A program made the position numbers and the translations under genes. A DNA stretch of 64,000 bases from Marsupella aquatica (taxonomy: Eukaryota > Marchantiophyta). Every line of letters starts with the position of its first letter. Position 1 is the stretch's first letter. The notes below the pieces were generated by a model that ran no database searches, had not been told where the DNA came from, and saw only the letters and a program-made list of their open reading frames with translations. The DNA lies in NCBI GenBank assembly GCA_973895155.1, contig OZ316893.1:15376001-15440000 (forward strand). Direction: 5' to 3'. Below, in pieces: positions 1-9,219 of the stretch.

Positions 1-330
1 CCGCTCCAAGTGATAAATGTGAGTAGTCAACGAAGTACTCTGGTAGAGCTGAGTAAGCATATCCCAGATCTTCTTGGCGTTACGATCCATTCCCAACACG
101 TTCTTGAGAATGTTGTTTGCCAAGAACAACTCAATTGTGCTACACGCCTGCACCGACATGTCCTCCCACTCCTCATCTGTTAGATTCGAGGGTTTCACTC
201 CAGTGAGGGTCTTCTCAAGACCCTATTGGATCAATACGTTGGTCACCTTCCGAGTCCAGAGGCTGAAGCTGACCTTCCCGTCAAACTTCTCCACCTCAAA
301 CTTTGGCGCCGCAAGCTTTCTTGAAGTCAT
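1..330 (-). pseudogene. Copia gag (UBN2-type) start, with an in-frame TAG
   Basis: An ATG at 330 opens a frame beginning MTSRKLAAPKFEVEKFDG, followed by SFSLWTRKV. This is the typical start of plant copia gag (UBN2 family), whose N-terminus reads K-F-x-x-x-x-F-D-G and then W. After codon 35 there is a TAG (225-223) where family members usually have a Gln codon. The frame then stays open to the window edge with family-like text such as TIELFLANN and AKKIWDMLTQLY. The single stop looks like a C-to-T nonsense change, so this copy is probably non-autonomous. Translational readthrough is an alternative that cannot be excluded here. Confidence 0.75.
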
Positions 331-512
331 TGATGCTGCTACAAACACACTGGAAACACACAACCAAAATACCTCCACCCAAAAATTCACCAAAAAATGA
401 AAGTTGGCGAAAGTGGAAATGGAATGCACCGCCGCGTAGCCTGCAAGGTACACTGCCAAGATCTGAAAACGATTTGACGAAAAACTTCTTCAGCAAAAAA
501 ATTATTCAACCC

Positions 513-560
513 GGACCGGAGGGGGGTCAAAATGGCCGTTTTGACCCCCCTCGGGTATCT
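513..560. repeat. Inverted repeat, 14-bp arms
   Basis: GAGGGGGGTCAAAA and TTTTGACCCCCCTC flank a six-base spacer (tggccg) around 523-556, forming a strong hairpin inside the copia leader. No function is evident. Confidence 0.7.
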
Positions 561-1840
561 TAGGTCCTGAAACAATTCCGCAGTAGTTAAATGCAAATCA
601 ATTTCACAGGCCCGTGCTCAACTCCCTTGAGTATCCCCTTGCAAAGCCGTGTGAAAAAATTCTGCCTCAATAACCATCGAATTCGGAAATTTTGGCCAAA
701 ATTCAGCTCTCTGGAAAAGTATCTTTCGGAGGGAATCAAAGTACAGTCAAATTCTACAGCAGAAGAAACGTGGAGCCAACACCTGTCCACCTTGGAAAGG
801 AAAAGAAATCGCGGAAAGAAAACAAACCAGAACACTTAAAAGAAATAACAATGAGAAGTGAGGACGAACAATCGTCACTCCCAACCTCAAAATTTCTTTG
901 AAAACAAATTTGTGCCGTGTCCCTCCCCGTGCATAGGGTCACGCGCCGACCCTCCACCTCGCCCTCCGTCCTTTTGCGTACCGAGTACAGGGCCTTTAAT
1001 TACCCCCTTGTATCCCCCTTAGGCTTAAACTGCTCCCGAGCCCTCCATTAAAGCTCCTGAAAGGAGGGATCATTAAAGCTCACCTCTCACCCCTTTTCCA
1101 AGCTGTAGCATAGGGTCTGGAGCCAAATTTTAAAAAATTCAAACAAAAAAAAAAGGACAGGAGGTCACACTCCCCCTCTCCCCCACTTTAAAAAACTGTA
1201 CCAGCAAGTACAGTTGTACCTGCACAGATCTCGGGCCCCCAATGCTCAATGACTTTGTGCTGCATAGGGCCTCGTGCCCGAGCGCCCTTGCATTTTTTGT
1301 CCTGCTTCCTTTGTACCTCCGCACGCAATGTGTATACCCCCGTACGCAGCGCCGTATAATGTTGCGATGCGATGACTGAAGGATGAACAAAGAAATGCAA
1401 AAAATGCAACTTTGGCCCCACAGTTCACGACTTTTCACAAAGAGAAAAAGACTCTTTCGGCCCCACACGAGATTAAGTCGAAACATATACAAGCCATAAC
1501 CTAGAGCATCAAGCTCTAAACAGCAACCTCAATATACAAGATTACTCGGCACACCATTGATGAAAAGCAGTTAAACCTTCACCAAAACGTAGTGCCCGCC
1601 GACGCGCATAAGAGATCGCTAGACTGTCCTCTTGACAGTACTTCAAAGAACAGAGACACATCCGACACTCCAAGCTGAAGTTTCAATCGGGAAACCGTCA
1701 CCATATTCAAGCACGAAACCTTCAACGCGAAATGACCAGTGAAACGATCATGCAACCGTCGACGACGATTCAATCTTCCACCACAATCCAACACAACGAA
1801 CGCTCTCACCACTGCCCAGGCCACCGAACCACAAACCTGA

Positions 1841-1853
1841 GGCTCTGATACCA
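1841..1853 (-). other. Primer-binding site (initiator tRNA-Met type)
   Basis: The minus strand reads TGGTATCAGAGCC, the standard plant copia primer-binding sequence complementary to the 3' end of initiator tRNA-Met. It is two bases inside the LTR end. Confidence 0.85.
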
Positions 1854-1855
1854 CT

Positions 1856-2151
1856 TGTAAGAACCGTCAGCTCCGGACTAGACAGCAATGCGGAAACATG
1901 AGAGAGACTCACTCAATCAGACGCTACACCAACAAGACACCCCGAGTGGAGAAACTCCTGAAGGTTCCATAGCAAATGAGAGTACATGTGAAGAATGAGG
2001 GAGAGAGTGCTCTCCCTCCAGCCTATACCCCCCAAGGGGGCCAAGATGAGTGGGCCTAAACTAAGCGGATCTTATCCAAATGTAATCTAGGGTTAACTAA
2101 CCCTAGTAAGACCAAGCTAACTATGTCGGGAACTGGAGTCAATTCCTAACA
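1856..2151 (-). repeat. 5' LTR of the copia element (296 bp)
   Basis: On the minus strand the segment begins TGTTAGGAATTG at 2151 and ends TTCTTACA at 1856, giving the TG...CA termini expected of an LTR. It lies immediately upstream of the tRNA-Met-type primer-binding site. The boundaries follow from those two signals, since the second LTR is not in the window. Confidence 0.75.
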
Positions 2152-2917
2152 CTTATAAAGCGTCAACTACAAGTTAGAGTTGGGGTAAAGGTTCTAGAGT
2201 GAAGCCTCTAGGCCGTAACTCCATGGTTCATCATGTGGATGAGAAAAGTCATGATTATGATGTATGACATATGATAATTATGTATATTTTTTGTCATGAT
2301 TCTAAAAAATGAGCTCTATGGCCCCACCAACATGTGCATAGAAAAGAATATGATATGTTGTGCATGATTATTAAAATGATGACATGTATGATAATTTTTG
2401 TATCATTTCATTAACCTTTCAAAAAATATAAATAAAAAATATATTTTGGTGACATTTTTATTGTCCTCCCTGCTATTCACGTTCAAAGAACGTGTAATGG
2501 GGCCTAGTTCAACTAAAAACTCAAGGGTAAACTATTGTAATTGTCATAGCTACTGTTGAAGGTTTCTAATAGAATGCACAATGATAACAGTAGCTATGCA
2601 CTCTTAATTTACGACTTCTTACAAATGACAATGACCGTGAGCAATCCCTTTTGGAAGTACAATAAGGAGGTTCAAGCTCCATGCTTTCATATCTCACATT
2701 TGGAACACTTGGTTAGACAATAGCAAACAAAATGGACCAAGACAAATGTCATGATTACTTTGCTTGGATATTTGCACAACTTGATGGAAAGGTAGTCATT
2801 GTAAAGGAAGCTTTTTGGATCATCCTTTGTTTATGAAGTTTAGTCACTGAGTTACTTTACGACTGGAGTTCAGGAACTTTGGTTACGACTTCAGGAGGAA
2901 CTCCGTGTAAGTTTAGC
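2152..2917. other. Intergenic, AT-rich, no gene seen
   Basis: About 770 bp between the copia LTR and the Mutator-like element. Bases 2186-2221 (GGTTCTAGAGTGAAGCC and following) resemble one arm of the foldback element at 33,675-33,856, suggesting a relic of the same family. Bases 2260-2460 are very AT-rich. No coding potential is visible. Confidence 0.5.
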
Positions 2918-4132
2918 GAGATATATGCTTGATGGGCCCCCTGGTGAACCTTTCTTACCTGATGGGCCCCTAGGTAACTTTCCTTACATTAAAGGCCACC
3001 CAAGTAACTTTTCTTACCTAATAGGCCCTTAATTGTCACTTGTTTTGGTCAAATGTTCTTATATCAGGCAGTCCAACGAGTTTTTCCTTCATGGAGTGAC
3101 CAACCACGTTTTCCAAAAAGACTATGGTCAACCATGACTCCAGGCAAACTGCACGGTTGGACCATGCGGCCGAACTTGCATGGTCAACCAAAATACAACG
3201 GAGATTATTTGGGAGAAATTGGAAAAAGCGACAGTCCTTGCCGAAACTGTGATTTGAAGACAATAAGCATTATGTCTTCGGATTCAAAATTTGACCGATC
3301 ATGGGGTAGTCATTAGGTTTGCTTGTACGGTTTTTGTGACTGTTGGACCGTGCGTGAGGCCACCCCTGCATGGTTGAAGAAACATGTGGGAGATACAAGT
3401 GAAACTACGGAGATGATGTGGGAGAACCCCACAAAGCAGCCGCTGCTGCCCAAATCGCAACTTAAATACAATATGGATTATGTCTTTGGGTTCAAATTTT
3501 TACCATCAGGTAGTCATCAGGTATGCTTTTCACGTGGTGCACACGGGTTTTTCACGATGTTTTCATGTGCGACTGTTAGCGTTAGTGTGGAGTACCTCCA
3601 AATGTCCACAGTGAATATTCAAGTTCAAAGTTCAGAATTCCCCCATTGTCGCCACAACAAAAATTGACAAATGAGCACCAAAAACAACAATACTCCCCTG
3701 TGCAATGAATACAAACAATTTTAAAAGAAGACAGACTCGAAGGTGTCGGGGTACACCCTCAACCCTAAGCCTTGAAACATGGGAAGACATAATCCATTGT
3801 GTCTTCAAGCATTAACCGGTCAAATCTTGTGGTAATGGCATTGTTGCCCGTTTTGATGAACCGCAGTAGACTACAATGACCCACGTGGTAGGCTAGACAC
3901 TGTAGACTACGACGACAAGCGTGATGGACTGTTTGGGCCTAGGAGCACAGTGCACTATGAGGCAATGGATGTGGTTAATTGTACATAGTAGGCACCACAA
4001 AAGAACAGGTGTAGGCACCACACAAGAACAGGTGTATGGGTCATTAAGAGGGGTCCCACTTGGTAAAAAAAAATTCATGGGGGCCCATCAATTAAACAAG
4101 TTTCACTAGGGAACCCATCAAGCATATATCTC
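2918..4132. mobile_element. Mutator-like non-autonomous element (1,215 bp) with TIRs and 9-bp TSD
   Basis: The left end reads GAGATATATGCTTGATGGG and the right end is its exact reverse complement (4114-4132). Less perfect pairing continues for another 10-15 bp. The flanks are AAGTTTAGC (2909-2917) and AAGTTTGGC (4133-4141), a 9-bp duplication with one mismatch; a 9-bp TSD with GAGA-type termini is typical of Mutator-like elements. Inside are degenerate repeats: three copies of a roughly 30-bp motif near the left end (2930-3030) and two related segments near 3265 and 3475. No transposase frame is present. A partial copy of the terminus lies at 31,436-31,475. Confidence 0.8.
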
Positions 4133-4141
4133 AAGTTTGGC

Positions 4142-4535
4142 AGATTCAGGTACTCCACTCGTAAGAAATGTGATATTAATTTACTATCAGTCCATAGGAC
4201 TAATAATTTTAGTGATACTAGTGTAAATTTTTGAAATGTCTTACACAAGATAGATTACAAACAATTCTACATTTTGAAGTTATGCAGATAGTTTGTCTGG
4301 CATGTGAAAATGAATTTGATCATTTCTTATGAAATGCATGTAAACATAGAGACCACAAGCATTTTTCCTTCTTACTGTTTTAGCACCTTGGTAATCATGT
4401 CTGGCCTGGTTCATTGGCTGTTAGGTGTTTCAGACCATTTGAAGACCTTGTGCCTGCTTTGTTTTATGGGTTATGGGTTATAGGTTTAGGTTTGCCCACT
4501 TGTGAATTAGTTTGTGGATACCTTACTTATGTATG
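4142..4535. other. Intergenic, no gene seen
   Basis: AT-rich DNA between the Mutator-like element and the solo LTR, with no credible ORF, RNA gene or repeat. Confidence 0.5.
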
Positions 4536-4787
4536 TGTTAGGGTTTTGACTCAACCTTGGCTAGGTTAACTAATTAAAGTAAGTTAACCGGAGTTAACAT
4601 TATATAGTTGACTAGACCCTTCATGAAGGGATAACCCTCTTGGTATCCCATGGAGAGAGAATACTTGGTGGAGAACTTTGTGAGAGAGTGAGAGAGCTTG
4701 GACCATCGAGCTATGGTGATATGTACTTTTCGTGTTCATAGTGAAGCTCTTGGTGCGGCCGTGGAGTAGCCCTGATGGGGTGAACCA
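4536..4787 (+). repeat. Probable solo LTR (252 bp)
   Basis: The segment starts TGTTAGGGTTTTGACTC and ends GGTGAACCA, so it has TG...CA termini. It is flanked by a 6-bp direct repeat TGTATG (4530-4535 and 4788-4793). It contains a TATA-like stretch (TTATATAG) near its middle. No internal retrotransposon sequence is next to it, so a solo LTR left by LTR-LTR recombination is the simplest reading. A chance match of short ends is not excluded. Confidence 0.5.
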
Positions 4788-5355
4788 TGTATGTTTGTGT
4801 TGGTGTACTGGAATGAATGATAATTATGAGACGTCATATTGTCTGTTTTGATCATACAGTATGCATCAATTCTTGTAAGGAAGCAGTTGATTTCATTCAA
4901 GATCCCAAAGGAACTAAGAGGAGTTGAATGCTGGAAGAGTTTCCATGATAGAAATATTTATTTAATTAATATTATTATTTTTGAATGCTGGAATAGATTC
5001 CACTATATTGATGTGAGTACAATGATTATAAATTAAATACAGCTAGAATGTCATCTAAATATGTCATATTCTTCCATGGGTCGAGCCTATCCCCTCTCTT
5101 TATCAAAAGGGGTATTCTATGAGAGGGCTAGCTAACTCTAATAGATGTACTTAGTATGTATATAAATTCCAAGGTGGTAAAAAAAGTTGATGCTATGGGA
5201 CCAGGTCAGCTTGGGGCAAGCTTTGTTTGGAAGGAGATGTCTTGAGTGCGTTGGTGTATGTGTTGGATAACCTAACAAACATCTCCTTGTCTACAATGGT
5301 CCTTGCCTCGAGCTTGACACACTAACACCCACTGGATCCGCACTGTTTTGTGCAG
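4788..5355. other. Intergenic, no gene seen
   Basis: AT-rich DNA up to the PIF/Harbinger insertion. Bases 5228-5284 contain GGAGATGT and ACATCTCC facing each other, a weak inverted repeat. No coding potential. Confidence 0.4.
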
Positions 5356-5559
5356 TAAGAGCATTCCCACCGGACCGCCATATTGTGCGGGCCCGGAGCA
5401 TTTGGCGGAGACTCACCTGCCATCCTTCCCCACTGCCCTCCCCAGCCTAATCGTATCACCCCGGCCCTAGATTTTACACTACCCAGCATGACACTCCTAC
5501 ACTCAAGAAATGGCCCGAGAAAAAGCCGTCGAGTTGCGCGCCATCCGTTGGCAATGGCC

Positions 5560-6588
5560 AAGATTTCCCCCTCTTCCCATCGGACGATGCAAATCCACCT
5601 TGCTCCCACCGTGGTCCTATGCTGCAAGGACCTCGTGAACGAGACTCCAATGCGGCGACAAAGTTTTCCTCGCTTCTCCATTGTAGCATTGCAGGAGCTT
5701 CTGCACATTCTCGAGCTCAAGTACAACCTGACAAACATGGCTTTAAAGAATGCTTGTGGGCAAAATTTCTCTTCCACAGAGTTGAAACAATTGTGTATGT
5801 CATGGGTGAACATAGGAAAATACCCAATTGTTGGTGCAGGGCAAAAGAATCAAGCTTTTTGGGATTGTGTCGCTGCCCACTACAACCAACACAGACCAAG
5901 AGCTACCCAAGAGAGAGGAGCAAGATCATTGGAGAGCAAATGGGGAGATTTGGAGCATGACATTGCCAAGTTTTCAGGTTCGTATGCCAATGTCAAAGAT
6001 CTCAGGCTTTCTGGTTCCAATCAAGAAGGCTAGAGAGCATTTGCAGAACTTTGCAAAACTTTGCAAAACGCGAGAGAGCATTACTAGGCGGAGCACTCGA
6101 AGGGACAAGAATTTGCTTTCATGGACTGCTGGTACTTGTTGAAAGATTACCCATGTTTTTCCCATTCAATAGAAGATATGGCAGATAAACGGAAAGGCAA
6201 GAAGTGGAAGGGGAAGGGCGCATCAGTTGACAAGAGGAAGGGATTGCCTGCAGACAAGGAGGATTAACCCCCCCCCACCCCATATTCTCCTACAGAGATC
6301 ATAAACCCAAATGATTGTGATAATAGAAATGTTGGAGAATTTGGTAGTAATGGCCGACCCATGGGCAGCAAGTCTGCCAAGAAGCTCAGCGGTGAGGAGG
6401 CAGCTTTTTGGATTGCAACTTACTCCCAGAGGGATAGAGCCATCACCAATTCAACACGTTTGAAGTTCTTGCAGGATCAGAGCATTGGTAATTTTTTTAC
6501 TATGAGGGCAGCAGAAGTGGATGATGATTGCAGGGATTTGTTCAAACTATGGAGAGCTCGGGAGCTTGAGAAATTCAGGCTTGCATGA
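5560..6588 (+). pseudogene. PIF/Harbinger ORF1 (Myb/SANT-like, NAM-associated) relic
   Basis: The main frame runs to a stop at 6033 and includes NIGKYPIVGAGQKNQAFWD, HYNQHRP, LESKWGDLEHDIAKFSGSY and DLRLSGSNQE. These match the family pattern W-x-x-I-x-x-x-P-I-V-G-x-x-Q-K-x-x-x-F-W followed by a KF-G-x-Y stretch. After the stop, other frames continue the family: EFAFMDCWYLLKDYP near 6108-6155, then MGSKSAKKLSGEEAAFW from the ATG at 6361 to 6588. At least two frameshifts or stops separate these pieces. In this superfamily ORF1 binds the transposon ends and helps import or activate the transposase. Confidence 0.75.
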
Positions 6589-7148
6589 TTTGAGCAAGAG
6601 TCAATGGGCATGATGTCAGCACAAATGCTCCAGCTAGAGCATCTCAAAGTGTACCAGTGCCACCCCAGGCAGCAAGTCCAGTTGAGGTGCTTGCCCAAGT
6701 GCCAATTCCAAAGGAGCAATCACCTGCTACAAAGATTCCATACAACTTGCATTTTGTGGATGCTGCAGCAAATTTTACATTAGGCTTTGACCCGAATAGA
6801 CCACATATGTATGAAGACCTTCTGTAGTGATTTGGGTAGAACAATTCGATCTAGCTACCACTCTTTTTGAGTAAAAGAAACTATGTTCTCTCTTACAAAA
6901 AGTAGTTTATCTTTTATGCCTTGCACAAAGGATAACTCTGGTATGTAATGATGAGAGCATGCACACTCTCACCTTTTTGTAGCAGACAATGACAATGTGA
7001 GTGTCAATTGTGTAACAAACAATGTCATAAAACAATGGCAATGTGAGTGTCAATTGTGTAACAAACATTGTCATAAAGGGCGCCGATTGGTGCAAGTTTG
7101 AATTGAAAATTTTGGAGACATTCTTACATTGATGTCTTGGCATACTGT

Positions 7149-8560
7149 CTAAAATTGACTGACATAATCAAATCTATGGCCTTCTCCTTTCAAATTCCAC
7201 AAGTGCTCTACTAAATTGTTTTGCAACATGTAATGTGTTTCTGAATCATTGATTGATCTGGTGGCCGCCAAGTACTGTTTCCAGTCAAAAGTAGGCAGTA
7301 AATTTCCATGGCTTCTTGTCCTTGGTCGTTGGTTCCAATCTTGAGGTAGATTTTCTTGTCCTTTATCTTCCACAATCATATTATGTAATATAACACAAGC
7401 TATGCAGATGTCTTTGATCATAGCAGTGCTGTGAAGTTGTACAGGATTTTGAATAATTGCAAATTGAGCTTGTAGTACTCCAAAAGCTCTCTCTACATCT
7501 TTCCTTGCTCCTTCCTGACAGTTTGCAAACCATTTCCTAGCCTTGAATTGTGGCAATGCAATAGTTTGAACAAAAATTGACCATATGGGATAAATGTTGT
7601 CTGTGAGAAAATAGTACTTGCAATATTCTACTCCATTCACTCTAAATTTGCAGTCATTTGCTTCAATATGCACTCAACATATTGCTCACCAAGGGTGATC
7701 TGTCTTGTACATTGAGGTCGTTGTTGCATCCTGGAAGACCAAAGTAGGCATGCCAAAACCACAACGATTGATCTGCTACTGCTTCCAGCACAATTGATTT
7801 ATCCCTATCCTTGTTTGTGAAACTTGCCAGGCAATAGGGCAATTCTTCCATCTATAGTGCATGCAATCTAGTGAGCCAAACATTCCAGGAAATCCTCTAG
7901 CTCATTGATCGCAAATTGTCTCTCGAAGTCGGATTTAGTAGGTTGTTTGAGATACTGTGCCTCGAACACCTCACGTATGGCTCTACATAATTTCTCCAGA
8001 GACTCCAAATAATGCAGTGGTCTTTGCAATTCGACAATATTCATCCATGGCATCAGCTGAAACTCCAAGTGAGAGCTGGCCAAGAGCAGCAGTAATTTTC
8101 TGAATTGATGAAAGGCCCAACTTTCCAGCAACATCTTGCTTCTACATAAAGTAGTCATCATGCTCACAGACAGCATCATGAATCTTCCAAAACAAGTGCC
8201 TCCTCATTCTAAATTGACGCCTAAAGTGAGTGTTTGTGTAAACTCGATCGGCTCAAAAATAGTCATCCCATATTAGTTGGTGCCCTGCCATAGAATCACG
8301 ATCAATGTTCCGTTCTCTCCCAGGTCTTGATCCACCATGTACTGCCACCCTTTGCCGATTGAACCAGTCCATCAAATGCAATGGTCCATTGATTGTAGTC
8401 TCCTCCCACATTTTTTGCTCTACTTCAAGCTCTGCCATTTTGTCTTGAATCTGCTTCCTGAATTTTACATGCCATGTCAGATTTGAGGCCATGGTAGCCA
8501 CTGCTATGGACAAGAAAGGATTGTGTTGGAAAACACTGAGCGCGCGCAAAGTTTCCAATT
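7149..8560 (-). pseudogene. PIF/Harbinger DDE transposase relic
   Basis: Reading leftward from 8560, the frames give HGGSRPGRERNIDRD, then RRHLFWKIHDAVCEHDDYF, LGLSSIQKITAALGQL, GFPGMFGSLDCMHYRWKNCP, IVLEAVADQSLWFWHAYFG, LPGCNNDLNV and finally KDVERAFGVLQAQFAII with CVILHNMIVED. The order and wording are those of plant PIF/Harbinger transposases. The three catalytic acids can be placed at GSLDC, NNDLNV and KDVERAFG. Several frameshifts (near 7820, 7890 and 8180) and stops make it a pseudogene. The last 174 codons (7673-7149) remain open. Confidence 0.85.
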
Positions 8561-8835
8561 TTATTGTCGCGCATTTTAGTATCGACGTTCATCGAGTTCC
8601 AAGTCGAATTCGCGCGAAGCAGACTCTGGTTTGAACTCAATGACGCCAGGTTCGAACTACAAAGCTGTTTGGTGCAAAAAAATTGGTGTACTGGTGGGGA
8701 ACGTGACTGGGGCAGGTCTAGAGGCCGGACTGGCAAGTCTTCTTCAGCTCGCTGCTTTCCCAGATGGCGTGTCCCTTTAGCAGGCTTTGGTGGGAATGCT
8801 CTAACCTTCTGCCGAGACTCAACCTCATTGATATG

Positions 8836-9060
8836 CATCAGGTTCGACCACAGTTGATAGTACACTAATAGAATCAGCATCCTTAGATGCCTCATCAAAT
8901 GCATTAGCTAGGTTGAACTCTGAAAGATCACATGCCTTGTCGTCAGCACAAAAATCACCAAGAAAAAGGATCTCGCTCTCCACATCTGAACAACCTTCAG
9001 GAGCAACTTTGTCGCTTAACTCTGCCTCCCATCTTAAGGCAATTACATGACCAATGCTCT
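8836..9060 (-). pseudogene. Exon-like fragment of an unrecognised acidic protein
   Basis: On the minus strand about 80 codons stay open and read like protein: SFESIGHVIALRWEAEL, then VAPEGCSDVESEILFLGD, CADDKACDLSEFNLANAF and DADSISVLSTVVEPDAYQ before a TGA. The composition is acidic and serine-rich. There is no ATG, and no domain was recognised. The piece abuts the TAA site where the PIF/Harbinger element inserted. Its upstream part is repeated imperfectly at 9118-9219. It may be a leftover of a host gene disrupted by transposons, or a captured exon. Confidence 0.3.
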
Positions 9061-9219
9061 CAAATGAGCTCCTATGCTACGTCGGAAATAACTCCAAAGT
9101 ACACAAGCTAAGCATCTCCTCTCCACATCTGAACAACCTTCAGGAGCAACTTTTACATGATCAATGCTCTCAAATGAGCTCCTATGCTACGTTGGAAATA
9201 ACTCCAAAGGACACAAGCT
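8976..9219. repeat. Imperfect tandem duplication
   Basis: The segment 8976-9109 recurs at 9118-9219, the second copy lacking about 35 bp from its centre. Shared landmarks are CTGAACAACCTTCAGGAGCA and GCTCCTATGCTACGT. The few differences suggest a fairly recent duplication. Confidence 0.8.

Larger units (their letters stand above)
1..2151 (-). mobile_element. Ty1/copia LTR retrotransposon, 5' portion, truncated by window edge
   Basis: Read on the minus strand, the element starts with an LTR at 2151-1856, followed after two bases by a primer-binding site like the 3' end of initiator-tRNA-Met (TGGTATCAGAGCC, 1853-1841), and then a gag frame from 330 to base 1. The order LTR, PBS, gag is that of a Ty1/copia element, which would continue off the left edge. 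The 1.5 kb between PBS and gag is long for a leader and holds no recognisable domain; it may contain an insertion or decayed sequence. The 3' LTR is outside the window, so target duplication and age cannot be judged. Confidence 0.8.
5359..8801. mobile_element. PIF/Harbinger DNA transposon, complete ends, inactive (3,443 bp)
   Basis: The left end reads GAGCATTCCCACC (5359-5371) and the right end carries its exact inverted copy (8789-8801). The element is flanked on both sides by TAA (5356-5358 and 8802-8804), the 3-bp target duplication of PIF/Harbinger elements. Inside are the two expected genes, converging: a Myb/NAM-associated ORF1 on the plus strand and a DDE transposase on the minus strand. 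Both are broken by frameshifts, so the copy cannot supply its own proteins. The intact ends and TSD leave the boundaries unambiguous. Confidence 0.9.
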
